Positions 38,131 to 47,574 of a stretch of DNA of 64,000 nt are shown here, one piece after another. The position numbers were made by a program, and so were the translations under genes. This DNA comes from Methanosalsum zhilinae DSM 4017 (lineage in GTDB: Archaea > Halobacteriota > Methanosarcinia > Methanosarcinales > Methanosarcinaceae): contig NC_015676.1 of NCBI RefSeq assembly GCF_000217995.1, positions 1,595,708 to 1,659,707 on the forward strand, in the 5' to 3' direction. Numbering within the stretch: the stretch's first letter is position 1; every line of letters begins with the position of its first letter. Under the pieces are notes generated by a model. That model had not been told where the DNA came from, ran no database searches, and saw only the letters and a program-made list of their open reading frames with translations.

Positions 38131-38363
38131 ATTTATCTGTTTTTTATATTAACAGTGATTATACTTTTTTACCCAGGAGAAGTTAACACTCAGGTCCTGA
38201 ACTAAGACCATTATTAAGTGCCCTTTTAATTTTTCCTGAATTTCTTACTACCGGATAACAGCAACATATCTATATTTTAAGCATTCATATTTATTTAGTT
38301 AGAATAGTCGTTTGATCAGGTTGGAGACCTGGCGGCAGAAATAATCAGTCTGGAGATATAATA

Positions 38364-39059
38364 ATGGATATTGATAAAATGAACAAGATGGGACGTGAGC
38401 TGATAGATATATTTAATCTGGACACATCACCTGTATCGATATCCCTCATTCCATCAACGCATGATGTACCTGAGGGAATCCAGAGACTGGAAGATCCTTC
38501 ACGCCACTGTCAGATGATAGATAATGTGAGACGTGAAGGCATATCATTTTATACCTTTGTAGATGACCACAAATGCAAGGGTGGCGCGGCTGCTATTGGG
38601 CTATGTGCCATGTCTCAATCTCTTGAGACCGGAGATTTCTACTATAAACTTAAAAGATTCAACACCATCAACGCAGCCAGACGTACAATGCAGCAGATTC
38701 CGGTTATTCCTCCTGAATCGATCAAATCAATTGTATATGCACCCCTTGAAAAAACGTCTCTGGAACCTGATGTGGTTGTAATCATTTCAAATCCTGAAAA
38801 AATAATGAAGATCTCACAGAGCATGCTTTACAAGCATGGAGGAAGAGTCAATGCCAGTTTCGCAGGTATACAAAGCCTTTGTGCAGACAGTGTTGCACAG
38901 CCCTATCTTTACGGAACTGCAGGAGTAACCATAGGATGTAGTGGAAGCCGCAAATACACTCAGATAAAAGATAGTGAAATGATAATAGGTATTCCTGCAG
39001 AGCAGCTGGAGGATCTGGTTGAGGCAGCAAAGAAAATGTTCCCTCCAAAGGCAGATTGA
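38364..39059 (+). CDS. DUF169 family protein
   Basis: 231 residues, soluble. DTSPVSISLI near the N-terminus, HCQMIDNVRREGISFY, DHKCKGGAAAIGL and FAGIQSLCADSVAQPY match DUF169, a family common in methanogens and other anaerobes. Conserved cysteines in these motifs may bind a metal or cofactor. Function unknown. A GGAGA site precedes the ATG, and a small hairpin (CAGGT/ACCTG, 38317-38331) lies in the leader. Confidence 0.85.
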   Translation: MDIDKMNKMGRELIDIFNLDTSPVSISLIPSTHDVPEGIQRLEDPSRHCQMIDNVRREGISFYTFVDDHKCKGGAAAIGLCAMSQSLETGDFYYKLKRFNTINAARRTMQQIPVIPPESIKSIVYAPLEKTSLEPDVVVIISNPEKIMKISQSMLYKHGGRVNASFAGIQSLCADSVAQPYLYGTAGVTIGCSGSRKYTQIKDSEMIIGIPAEQLEDLVEAAKKMFPPKAD

Positions 39060-39162
39060 TATTTTCAGAGAGAGTATTTTCTCTCTTTTCCTTATCATTA
39101 AAAGTTATATTTTCGGTGATTTGACCCCCGGCCCAGTATACTGACATATACAGCACAATTGG

Positions 39163-39600
39163 TTAACACTTATTATCTGAGTGGTTTTCACATTCTTTGT
39201 GACTGATCAAACCGCAAATACTTGTTGTTGGATGACCCATTGATTTACAAATACGATCAATGGCCTCCTTTGAAACTTTGCTTTCAAACCTTGATACTTC
39301 TCTGCATGCATCTTCCCCCTTTATTCCATAATGGCTCAGCATAAGACTCAGTATCCGATGTCTGCGTATGGAAAATTCTGCATACTCCCTTCCAATATCG
39401 GTCAATTTAACACCGCGATAGGGGATATGGTCCACGTATCCTTCAGCATTGAGTTCCTGCAATGTCTTAGTTGCAGTCGAGGGATCTACCTGGAGCTGCT
39501 TTGATATCTGGGTGGTCCTGATACTTCCTTCTTTTCCAAAAAGATATTTAAGATAATCAATTTTTCTGGACGAAAGTTCTAGACCTGTAATATTACTCAT
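39163..39600 (-). CDS. DtxR/MntR-family metal-dependent regulator
   Basis: 145 residues: N-terminal winged helix (SRKIDYLKYLFGKEGSIRTTQIS, VDPSTATKTLQELNAEGYVDHIPYRGVKLT), then a dimerisation region with metal-ligand type residues (RRHRILSLML, ACREVSRFESKVSKEAIDRIC) and a His/Cys-rich C-terminus (HKECENHSDNKC). It lacks an SH3-like domain. It probably senses Mn or Fe. Target genes are not obvious in the window. Confidence 0.85.
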   Translation of the reverse strand: MSNITGLELSSRKIDYLKYLFGKEGSIRTTQISKQLQVDPSTATKTLQELNAEGYVDHIPYRGVKLTDIGREYAEFSIRRHRILSLMLSHYGIKGEDACREVSRFESKVSKEAIDRICKSMGHPTTSICGLISHKECENHSDNKC

Positions 39601-39800
39601 GAACTTATATAAACAAAAATAGTTATTTAAAGTTTCCTTTTATCCAAAAATCAGAACTAAATTCAAAAAAAACACTCACATCTGCATTGTATAACAAAAA
39701 AACATGATTTTCAGATTGTTTTCAGATTGATAAATACTTTCACCGCGCTTACTTTGCTTTAATATAGTTTTCAATTGTAGAATGAATTGAGGTGAAAACA

Positions 39801-39887
39801 ATGGATGAAACCTTTGAAGGACTCTTTGAACGCTCTATATACTATGAGCAGTTTGAGCAATTTGAAAGAAAATGGGAACGAAACTGA
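39801..39887 (+). CDS. Very small ORF (28 aa) with good ribosome site
   Basis: Encodes 28 residues, MDETFEGLFERSIYYEQFEQ and a short charged end. GAGGTG lies six bases before the ATG, and a TATA-like TTTAATATAG is placed about 30 bases further up. The peptide is acidic and aromatic, likely helical. No family recognised. It is supported mainly by its signals. Confidence 0.45.
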   Translation: MDETFEGLFERSIYYEQFEQFERKWERN

Positions 39888-40104
39888 TTAGATTAAATGT
39901 CCATCTTTAGTGACAATATAATACATCTAGCATATCTCTGGCCGCGTATCTCCCTCTATCCCGTTATAAACTATCTATTTTTTTCATGAAATGCGGCCAG
40001 ATTTTTGATTTCTTTTGACCTTTCAATATTCAACTTCTGGAATACTTATACGAAACCTATTTAAAAGCCTCTTTCCTAAGAACGGTACGTATGGGTGAAG
40101 TTTA

Positions 40105-40848
40105 ATGCATAAATATTTTCTTTATAGGCCCAAAAATGACTGTGATGAAAGTATAGACCAACTTGAAGAGCTTCTTGAAAAAATTTCGAACAAACATGAT
40201 ATCGAATATCATGTGATTGATATCGAACACATGACTTCTCAGCAAAAGGAAGAACTCCTTGAATCCCTGCGAATAATAAGCCGCAGGGAAGGAATAAAAG
40301 TAGTCAGCAGTGGCAAGGGTCCGCTACCAGTATCCAGATCCGGTAAATTGAATAATATTCCAGTAATTGTGAGAGTTGAAAATGGAAAGAACATTGATGT
40401 ATTTCCCCATGTTAAGAACGGAAAAAGAATAGAACCTATCCCCCACCTGAAAAAGATGTTTATGGCAAAGGCTCCATCTGAATGTATTATTGATGAGAGC
40501 ATCACAGAAGAGGATATATCCCGCATGATCACATCCTACCCTGATCTGATAGACAATGATCTGATGTTTCTGGACACTGAGGTCGAAGTAGAGGGAGGGA
40601 GAATAGATGCTGTATTCAAAAATACCCGGGATGAATACACACTTGTTGAAATCGAAATTGAAGCTAATGATAATGCCATTGCCCAGGTTCAGCGATTTAA
40701 AATTCCCTATTCTCAAAAATATAACATTCCTCTTGATAGCATAAAGCTCTGCATTGTTTGTGCAGATATCAAAAAAAGCAGGATCACAGCCTGCAGAACA
40801 GCCGGTATTGAAGTATATAAACTGAACCTGCTGAAGTTAACGGATTGA
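40105..40848 (+). CDS. NucS/DUF91-like protein with PDDEXK-type domain
   Basis: 247 residues. The C-terminal half (about 130-245) has the NucS nuclease layout: DLMFLDTEVEVEGGRIDAVF followed by YTLVEIEIEANDNAIAQVQRF. The expected ExK of the catalytic core reads EIE, so the lysine is replaced and catalysis may be altered. The N-terminal half is a less familiar region. NucS acts on mismatches or branched DNA in archaea. The GGTGA site before 40105 supports the start. Confidence 0.7.
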   Translation: MHKYFLYRPKNDCDESIDQLEELLEKISNKHDIEYHVIDIEHMTSQQKEELLESLRIISRREGIKVVSSGKGPLPVSRSGKLNNIPVIVRVENGKNIDVFPHVKNGKRIEPIPHLKKMFMAKAPSECIIDESITEEDISRMITSYPDLIDNDLMFLDTEVEVEGGRIDAVFKNTRDEYTLVEIEIEANDNAIAQVQRFKIPYSQKYNIPLDSIKLCIVCADIKKSRITACRTAGIEVYKLNLLKLTD

Positions 40849-40860
40849 AAATAAAAAAGG

Positions 40861-40884
40861 AGATGCTGATTAATGTCAGCATCT
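40861..40884. terminator. Bidirectional terminator between NucS-like gene and Rh gene
   Basis: AGATGCTGA (40861-40869) and TCAGCATCT (40876-40884) form a perfect nine-pair stem with a six-base loop, with A-rich sequence before and TTTATTC after, between convergent genes. The right arm runs to the stop codon of the Rh-type gene. Confidence 0.7.
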
Positions 40885-42135
40885 TTATTCATTCAGTATT
40901 TTTTCACCGGATCTGCTGGCTGGTGCCACCACTTTACCATCTTCAGTTACAACTGGTTCTGGTTTCCATCCAAGGAAGTCAGCATTATCACTGAACATCA
41001 AGGATTCATCCATATCTCCTCTTGTAGCTTTCAGAATAAGACCTGTTATTGCTCCTGTAACAAGAGAGAGGATGAGAACTCCTACAAGACTGATGATGTT
41101 GACCATTCCAGCAGCGAAAATCGCTCCGAATATAGCTCCCACTATACCAGGGACACCGTGAAGGTTGTGTACACCCATTACATCCAGTACACCTGCCTTT
41201 TCACATAGCCATGGATGTAGTTTCACAAAACAGAACACTGAAACTGTACCTGCAACCAGACCGATTCCCAGTGCAGTCCATGGATCAACCGATATAAGTG
41301 GAGACCCTATAGCCACCAGACCTGCCAGCAGTGCATATGTATAAACAAGCGGATCAACCCTTTTCTGAAGTAGCATGCATGTAAAATATGCTGCAATTAT
41401 TGATCCCAGTCCTGCCATGTAAGCTGTGAACATACCCCAGTTTACAAGATCTGCAGGCAAGAGAGCAGTTACGAACGAAGGCCAGAGTACAAACAATAGC
41501 ATGGATGCAAGCCAGACAAAAGATATACTATGTGTAGACGTATCCATGGGTTCATTGAATGCTCTCTTTTCTCTGAGTGCTAGTATTACACCCCAGCCCC
41601 AGTAGGCGGCTACCATGTGAACAAGCATTGATCCTCCAGGATCAACAACACCTTCAAGATATCCAAACATAAACCAATCTATTGCAATCCAGGCTGGAGC
41701 AAATAGTATTCCTGCCAGGAAATACTGCCACATTTTGACAGTGCCCAAAAACACCCCGATCGCAATCACAACCGTAATGGAACAGAATATGCTCAGGATC
41801 ATTAAATCCTGGCTCCATGGTTCTCCAAATACGAACTGCTGTATTGCCATATATGTTATGAAGCTTCCAGCAAGAACAAGCAATGTGGCAAGACATATTC
41901 CCCATTCGAACTTCTTGATGAAAAGCATGAGGAAAGCCACAAGCATTAACATGAACCAGACATCCATGTTCTTATGGTATTTATGTAACTCATCTTCCAG
42001 ATGAGTCATATCTTCAGTAAGGCCTTCCTGACCTGTTGGTGTTGTCAGATCTGCTGAAACAGCAGGAACCAGCAGGTTAACAAGGCACATTACAAGGATA
42101 AGTAATAATGTTCCTCGAAACATTGAATTTCCCAT
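40885..42135 (-). CDS. Rh-type ammonium/methylammonium channel
   Basis: 416 residues with an N-terminal signal-like helix (about 7-27) and about eleven membrane helices. Rh-family rather than Amt signatures are seen: VVDPGGSMLVHMVAAYWGW with pore histidine H173, FVLWPSF, and GVHNLHGVPGIVGAIFGA with H323/H326. Rh proteins pass NH3 and methylamine; prokaryotic cases are uncommon. It is the gene after mtmB copy 1, on the same strand, behind a stem-loop. It may import methylamine, export the ammonia released by demethylation, or both. The start follows GGAGGG. Confidence 0.85.
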   Translation of the reverse strand: MGNSMFRGTLLLILVMCLVNLLVPAVSADLTTPTGQEGLTEDMTHLEDELHKYHKNMDVWFMLMLVAFLMLFIKKFEWGICLATLLVLAGSFITYMAIQQFVFGEPWSQDLMILSIFCSITVVIAIGVFLGTVKMWQYFLAGILFAPAWIAIDWFMFGYLEGVVDPGGSMLVHMVAAYWGWGVILALREKRAFNEPMDTSTHSISFVWLASMLLFVLWPSFVTALLPADLVNWGMFTAYMAGLGSIIAAYFTCMLLQKRVDPLVYTYALLAGLVAIGSPLISVDPWTALGIGLVAGTVSVFCFVKLHPWLCEKAGVLDVMGVHNLHGVPGIVGAIFGAIFAAGMVNIISLVGVLILSLVTGAITGLILKATRGDMDESLMFSDNADFLGWKPEPVVTEDGKVVAPASRSGEKILNE

Positions 42136-42211
42136 TTTAACCCTCCGTATATTTAATTCATATTATCGATACCAAAAGCAGATCATTGCTTTTATTTATA
42201 AAAAATATTTA

Positions 42212-42269
42212 GAATTTCGATATTTGATCAGGAACAAACTTATATTTGATTCTGATCTGATCGAAATTC
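42212..42269 (-). promoter_or_regulatory. Stem-loop between mtmB copy 1 and the Rh gene
   Basis: GAATTTCGAT (42212-42221) and ATCGAAATTC (42260-42269) pair perfectly. Inside, GATCAG and CTGATC add a second stem. It lies 27 bases after the mtmB stop and 77 before the Rh ATG. It could be a partial terminator or an RNA-processing site that sets a lower level of the channel mRNA. Confidence 0.65.
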
Positions 42270-42295
42270 TCAGTAAGGTACTCCTATTACCGCAT

Positions 42296-43672
42296 TCAGA
42301 ATACCAGTCCCAGTTCCTCAAGTTTCTTGCGTGCTCCGTCATAGACCTTTACGTACTCATCGGTTGGAGTAATGGTCCTGACATCGTAGCACTCCTTGAA
42401 GGTCTTGCCGGCAGGGGCTTTATCGTAGTTCTTCTCATAGAGACCTACAAGCTTGTCAAGGATCTTGTTGACCTCAGAGATATCCATACCGGCAGTAGCG
42501 CGGGCAGTCTGGCCCATCATTCTGGCTTCCATACCTGTGGTCTTATTCTCGGCAACACCCTTTGCAGAGGCGACACCGGAAAGGATCTCACGACCGGAAG
42601 CAGTATCGGTCATTGACTGGGCGGCAGCTTCAAGAAGACACATCTCGGTAGCTGGGCCTGCACATGGATAGTACTGGTTACCCTTGATCATGTCAGTGTT
42701 CTGGGTAACGGCAGCAGCAGTCCATCCGGCAATAGCAAGCGTTTCCCGGGTATTGGTGGAACCCCAGCGAATATGCACGGGACCATCAAGGTGCCAGCTT
42801 GCATTGCTCATTACAAATGCGTTAATGTGAGTTGCCACGTCCACAATTGCAGTTTCTTCTACACCGCCAGCATATCCACCAAAGATGGGCATCTGCTCGT
42901 CCATGATGATATCGCTGTTGGCATTATAGTGGGCAATGACGGATATGGCGTCAAGGTCGATCTTGAGTTCGTTTAGCTGAGAGACTTCATGACTATCATT
43001 TGAGTTCATGCCACCAGGTGCATCGGCAGCGATGTTACCCTGGGCAGTCAGTGAAGTCTCAGGACCCTATATGCCCATACCGGGTCGACCGGCAAGAGCA
43101 CAGGCCTGTTTGATAAGGCGGGCTTCGGTCTTGGCAGCAAGAATTTCGTAGGGACTGCCAGGAATTGCGGATTTGCCCATAATGGATTTGAGGACACCGT
43201 TGACAATGGTATCACATTCTTTCTCCATTGCGTAGCTCATGTGGATTGGTATGAACAGATCCTCGGAGACGGGAGCACCGGTGGGACCACCCTGAATATG
43301 GGGTTTTCTCTTATCACCAATCTCTCTTTTGCGGACATATGTCCGGTCCCTGCCACTGCCAAGTGAAAATTCTTTCTGAACGTTGTTGATGGCGTCCCAG
43401 ATTTCATCTTCAGTATATTTGACTACACGGTGAGTATCGGTACAGAAAATACCGCATTCAAGAAGCATCTCGAAACCGGCTTTGAAAAGGCGGTCAACCA
43501 TATCCATGTCAGTGGGTACAAACTCATTACCAAAGTCGAGTTTGTATTTCTGCTTGAGTTCAGCACTCTTCATTGGAATTGTCATAAGGTCCCAGTCATC
43601 CTGGGTAATCTTCTCACCTTTCTTTGCACGGTCAAAAAAGTCATAGCATGTAAATGATTTAGTAAATGTCAT
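42296..43672 (-). CDS. mtmB: Monomethylamine methyltransferase MtmB, copy 1 (pyrrolysine)
   Basis: Transfers the methyl group of monomethylamine to the corrinoid protein MtmC, releasing ammonia. It has 458 residues if the in-frame UAG at codon 202 (43067-43069) is read as pyrrolysine, as known for MtmB. The context GMGI-UAG-GPETSL and the reading frame after it are intact to a TGA. Pyrrolysine binds the amine in the active site. It follows mtmC by 19 bases with an AGGAGG site. It differs from copy 2 in one residue, Gln388 here and Glu there. Confidence 0.97.
43067..43069 (-). other. In-frame UAG read as pyrrolysine (copy 1)
   Basis: Amber codon 202 of mtmB. The coding frame continues for 256 more codons with conserved MtmB sequence. 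The pylTSBCD genes needed to make and load pyrrolysine are not in this window. Confidence 0.95.
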
Positions 43673-43691
43673 TGTTCTACTACCTCCTGGT

Positions 43692-44345
43692 TTATTTCAT
43701 GAGTTTAAGAGCAGTTCGGGCAGCTTCAGCTGCGTTTTCTGCAGTTGCATCAGCACCGATTTCCTCAATCCATTCCTGGGAGACAGGGGCACCGCCAAAC
43801 ATTACCTTGACCTTGTCACGAAGACCTTCATCTTCAAGCATTTCAATGGTCTCTTTCTGGCTGAGCATGGAAGTGGTCATTAGAGCAGAACCGACTAGAA
43901 TTACCTTCTTACCCTTGTGCTTGGCAACCTCTTCAATCAGATTCTCGTTTGCTACATCCACACCAAGATCCAGGATCTCAAAACCGTTTGCACCAAGCAT
44001 GGTGGAAACTAGTCTGTGACCAATATCGTGAATATCTCCTTCCTGGACATAGGTGATGGCAAGACCTACACCTTCTTCTCCTTCCATTTCCTTCTCAAGC
44101 TCAGGAGTCAGAATCTGCATGGCAGCGTTCATGGCCTTGGAGGACATCATGATCTGAGGAAGGTAGAGTTCAGCAGCTTCGAATTTATCTCCTACGATCT
44201 TCATACCCTCGGCAAGGCCAGAGTTGATAGCTTCAAAAGGACCTATGCCAGAGTCAAGGGCTTCCTGGGCACCCTTCTTTGCACCTTCAATATCCTGATT
44301 AACAATTGCGTCTTTCAATTTATCTAACATTTCCTGTTTTCCCAT
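43692..44345 (-). CDS. mtmC: Monomethylamine corrinoid protein MtmC, copy 1
   Basis: Carries the methyl group on its cobalamin from MtmB to MtbA. It has 217 residues: an N-terminal helical cap (about 1-90) and a Rossmann-like B12 domain with the axial-ligand motif D104-x-H106-x-x-G109 (EGDIHDIGH). Later SALMTTS and MFGGAPVS stretches bind the cobalamin tail. The start MGKQEML at 44345 follows AGGTGA. An upstream in-frame ATG at 44366 lies outside the repeat and is rejected. The protein is the same as copy 2. Confidence 0.96.
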   Translation of the reverse strand: MGKQEMLDKLKDAIVNQDIEGAKKGAQEALDSGIGPFEAINSGLAEGMKIVGDKFEAAELYLPQIMMSSKAMNAAMQILTPELEKEMEGEEGVGLAITYVQEGDIHDIGHRLVSTMLGANGFEILDLGVDVANENLIEEVAKHKGKKVILVGSALMTTSMLSQKETIEMLEDEGLRDKVKVMFGGAPVSQEWIEEIGADATAENAAEAARTALKLMK

Positions 44346-44876
44346 TTTGTCACCTTTTTTTTTCATTTATACTTATAGAAGAAAACTATTCAGTTAGTTT
44401 TCATCACATATGCTTTTACAACTAATGTATATAGTATGATTTGAGCTGAAAAATCGGGTATTGAGGTATGTGTCAGATAGTTAGATACTTTTTACATAAT
44501 ACGCTACTAAACATGTGTAACGGTACTTTTATAGGAGTATTGTACCAATTAATATTAAGGATAGTAAAAAATCAACCCAGAAATGTTAAGCAGTTGAAAA
44601 TTTTTGTGCAAAGACACATGGTTATGTACAGAAAACTAAAATTTAGAAAAAAATATCAAATTGAGTTCCTGATGAATCCACTGATAAATAACTATCATCA
44701 GCATAATAAAATATATTTTTAACCACTGGTTGTGATTTAAGAACTAATCTGTTGAAACAATTATACAAAAATGAAATTGATATAACCCTGATATAAATCA
44801 AAAATAAAAAAGGTAAGAAAGCCGATTTTAGTTCAGCCTTCTTTGTGTTAGCTACTTTAAATCAAGCTAAGCACAC
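44346..44876. promoter_or_regulatory. 531-base gap with mtmC copy 1 promoter
   Basis: No real gene; an 84-codon plus-strand frame has no ribosome site and odd composition. On the minus strand, CTATATAC (44427-44434) is a good TATA box about 80 bases before mtmC, preceded by TCAAATCATA. The matching copy 2 region has TCAAATTATG before CTATATATC. Further up, ACATGTGTAACG (44511-44522) recurs as ACATGTGTTACG before copy 2, a candidate regulator site. AATCGGG (44452-44458) is also shared, at a different distance. Confidence 0.6.
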
Positions 44877-45440
44877 TTAGATTCCCAGAGCTGGTATTGC
44901 AGGAACACCGTATGCGATAAATCCTACAATCAGACCAAGACCTATTATGAATGCCTCTATAGAGAAGAGAATAAGGCATGCACCACAGACTTTACCGGAA
45001 ATCTTTCCATAGTCCATAGCTGCAACTATAAGCAGAATTGCAACAATGGTTAGCATGATCAGTGCCCATATAAGGTATCCAAACATAATATCTGCGATTG
45101 CATAGACTAGGAATATACCGGCACTGAACAGTGCTAGATGTCCCACACCTGTAGCTTCGAATTCCCTATAGGACATATAAGCTATACCAACAAATATCCA
45201 TCCAAAGACAATTATCGCATAACCTACAAGAGCAGCGGTTTCACCAAATGCAGCCGCATCCGATGCTAATATTACCAGAATTCCAGTAATGAAGTGAACA
45301 ATACCTCCAATAAGTAATATAATCCATATTGGTCTTGCATCTTCTCCAACGCCAAGCAGGAATGCTCCTACAGGCATCAGGGCTACGAAGTCAGTTAAAA
45401 ACGCAGCTGCAAGTAAAACAACTATAAGTTCCATACTCAT
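44877..45440 (-). CDS. Six-helix membrane protein, UreI/AmiS-like
   Basis: 187 residues, almost all hydrophobic, with six predicted helices and few charges. The length and the layout (two related halves, GEDARPIWIILLIGGIVHFI near helix 2) recall the AmiS/UreI channels that pass urea, short amides or acetate, but this is a judgement by eye. It is the gene after mtmB copy 2 on the same strand, behind a stem-loop, with AGGAGG before the ATG. By context it may be a methylamine or ammonia channel. Confidence 0.6.
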   Translation of the reverse strand: MSMELIVVLLAAAFLTDFVALMPVGAFLLGVGEDARPIWIILLIGGIVHFITGILVILASDAAAFGETAALVGYAIIVFGWIFVGIAYMSYREFEATGVGHLALFSAGIFLVYAIADIMFGYLIWALIMLTIVAILLIVAAMDYGKISGKVCGACLILFSIEAFIIGLGLIVGFIAYGVPAIPALGI

Positions 45441-45486
45441 TTTTAAGTACCTCCTAATTTACATCTTTCTTTACAAATAAAATATT

Positions 45487-45514
45487 TTGAATTTTGATAG
45501 ATATCAAAATTCAA
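45487..45514 (-). promoter_or_regulatory. Stem-loop between mtmB copy 2 and the UreI-like gene
   Basis: TTGAATTTTGATA (45487-45499) and TATCAAAATTCAA (45502-45514) are perfect 13-base arms around two bases, in practice a 12-pair stem with a tetraloop. It starts 11 bases after the mtmB stop. The core GAATTTTGAT resembles GAATTTCGAT of the loop after copy 1, so the two elements may share an origin and a job. Confidence 0.7.
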
Positions 45515-45524
45515 TTTAACGCAT

Positions 45525-46901
45525 TCAGAATACCAGTCCCAGTTCCTCAAGTTTCTTGCGTGCTCCGTCATAGACCTTTACGTACTCATCGGTTGGAGTA
45601 ATGGTCCTGACATCGTAGCACTCCTTGAAGGTCTTGCCGGCAGGGGCTTTATCGTAGTTCTTCTCATAGAGACCTACAAGCTTGTCAAGGATCTTGTTGA
45701 CCTCAGAGATATCCATACCAGCAGTAGCGCGGGCAGTCTCACCCATCATTCTGGCTTCCATACCTGTGGTCTTATTCTCGGCAACACCCTTTGCAGAGGC
45801 GACACCGGAAAGGATCTCACGACCGGAAGCAGTATCGGTCATTGACTGGGCGGCAGCTTCAAGAAGACACATCTCGGTAGCTGGGCCTGCACATGGATAG
45901 TACTGGTTACCCTTGATCATGTCAGTGTTCTGGGTAACGGCAGCAGCAGTCCATCCGGCAATAGCAAGCGTTTCCCGGGTATTGGTGGAGCCCCAGCGAA
46001 TATGCACGGGACCATCAAGGTGCCAGCTTGCATTGCTCATTACAAATGCGTTAATGTGAGTTGCCACGTCCACAATTGCAGTTTCTTCTACACCGCCAGC
46101 ATATCCACCAAAGATAGGCATCTGCTCGTCCATGATGATATCGCTGTTGGCATTATAGTGGGCAATGACGGATATGGCGTCAAGGTCGATCTTGAGTTCG
46201 TTTAGCTGAGAGACTTCATGACTATCATTTGAGTTCATGCCACCAGGTGCATCGGCAGCGATGTTACCCTGGGCAGTCAGTGAAGTCTCAGGACCCTATA
46301 TGCCCATACCGGGTCGACCGGCAAGAGCACAGGCCTGTTTGATAAGGCGGGCTTCGGTCTTGGCAGCAAGAATTTCGTAGGGACTGCCAGGAATTGCGGA
46401 TTTGCCCATAATGGATTTGAGGACACCGTTGACAATGGTATCACATTCTTTCTCCATGGCGTAGCTCATGTGGATTGGTATGAACAGATCCTCGGAGACG
46501 GGAGCACCGGTGGGACCACCCTGAATATGGGGTTTTCTCTTATCACCAATCTCTCTTTTGCGGACATATGTCCGGTCCCTGCCACTGCCAAGTGAAAATT
46601 CTTTCTGAACGTTGTTGATGGCGTCCCAGATTTCATCTTCAGTATACTTGACTACACGGTGAGTATCGGTACAGAAAATACCGCATTCAAGAAGCATCTC
46701 GAAACCGGCTTTGAAAAGGCGGTCAACCATATCCATGTCAGTGGGTACAAATTCATTACCAAAGTCGAGTTTGTACTTCTGCTTGAGTTCTGCACTCTTC
46801 ATTGGAATTGTCATAAGATCCCAGTCATCCTGGGTAATCTTCTCACCTTTCTTTGCACGGTCAAAAAAGTCATAGCATGTAAATGATTTAGTAAATGTCA
46901 T
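45525..46901 (-). CDS. mtmB: Monomethylamine methyltransferase MtmB, copy 2 (pyrrolysine)
   Basis: Same enzyme as copy 1, 458 residues with UAG codon 202 at 46296-46298 read as pyrrolysine. Residue 388 is Glu (MMGETAR) where copy 1 has Gln. It is followed by the stem-loop and the UreI-like gene in place of the Rh gene. High identity between copies points to recent duplication or ongoing gene conversion. Confidence 0.97.
46296..46298 (-). other. In-frame UAG read as pyrrolysine (copy 2)
   Basis: Amber codon 202 of the second mtmB, with the same flanking bases as in copy 1. Confidence 0.95.
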
Positions 46902-46920
46902 TGTTCTACTACCTCCTGGT

Positions 46921-47574
46921 TTATTTCATGAGTTTAAGAGCAGTTCGGGCAGCTTCAGCTGCGTTTTCTGCAGTTGCATCAGCACCGATTTCCTCAATCC
47001 ATTCCTGGGAGACAGGGGCACCGCCAAACATTACCTTGACCTTGTCACGAAGACCTTCATCTTCAAGCATTTCAATGGTCTCTTTCTGGCTGAGCATGGA
47101 AGTGGTCATAAGAGCAGAACCGACTAGAATTACCTTCTTACCCTTGTGCTTGGCAACCTCTTCAATCAGATTCTCGTTTGCTACATCCACACCAAGATCC
47201 AGGATCTCAAAACCGTTTGCACCAAGCATGGTGGAAACTAGTCTGTGACCAATATCGTGAATATCTCCTTCCTGGACATAGGTGATGGCAAGACCTACAC
47301 CTTCTTCTCCTTCCATTTCCTTCTCAAGCTCAGGAGTCAAAATCTGCATGGCAGCGTTCATGGCCTTGGAGGACATCATGATCTGAGGAAGGTAGAGTTC
47401 AGCAGCTTCGAATTTATCTCCTACAATCTTCATACCCTCGGCAAGACCGGAGTTGATAGCTTCAAAAGGACCTATGCCAGAGTCAAGGGCTTCCTGAGCA
47501 CCCTTCTTTGCACCTTCAATATCCTGATTAACAATTGCGTCTTTCAATTTATCTAACATTTCCTGTTTTCCCAT
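46921..47574 (-). CDS. mtmC: Monomethylamine corrinoid protein MtmC, copy 2
   Basis: 217 residues, with the same protein sequence as copy 1 and the same DxHxxG cobalamin motif. It is preceded by AGGTGA and its own promoter region. It is the gene nearest to the divergent Msr-type regulators. Confidence 0.96.
   Translation of the reverse strand: MGKQEMLDKLKDAIVNQDIEGAKKGAQEALDSGIGPFEAINSGLAEGMKIVGDKFEAAELYLPQIMMSSKAMNAAMQILTPELEKEMEGEEGVGLAITYVQEGDIHDIGHRLVSTMLGANGFEILDLGVDVANENLIEEVAKHKGKKVILVGSALMTTSMLSQKETIEMLEDEGLRDKVKVMFGGAPVSQEWIEEIGADATAENAAEAARTALKLMK

Larger units (their letters stand above)
42291..44360 (-). repeat. 2070-bp repeat, copy 1 (mtmC-mtmB cassette)
   Basis: Aligns without gaps to 45520-47589 (constant offset 3229). 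By eye there are about 17 substitutions, so about 99% identity. The edges are abrupt: immediately after the mtmB stop on one side and just before the mtmC ribosome site on the other. Confidence 0.95.

Noticed and set aside
42296-43009. mtmB copies as pseudogenes split by a stop codon
   Set aside because: The stop is UAG at codon 202, the known pyrrolysine site, with intact frame and conserved sequence after it, in both copies.
44468-44722. 84-codon plus-strand frame in the mtmC copy 1 upstream region
   Set aside because: No ribosome site, atypical composition, overlaps the mtm promoter elements.
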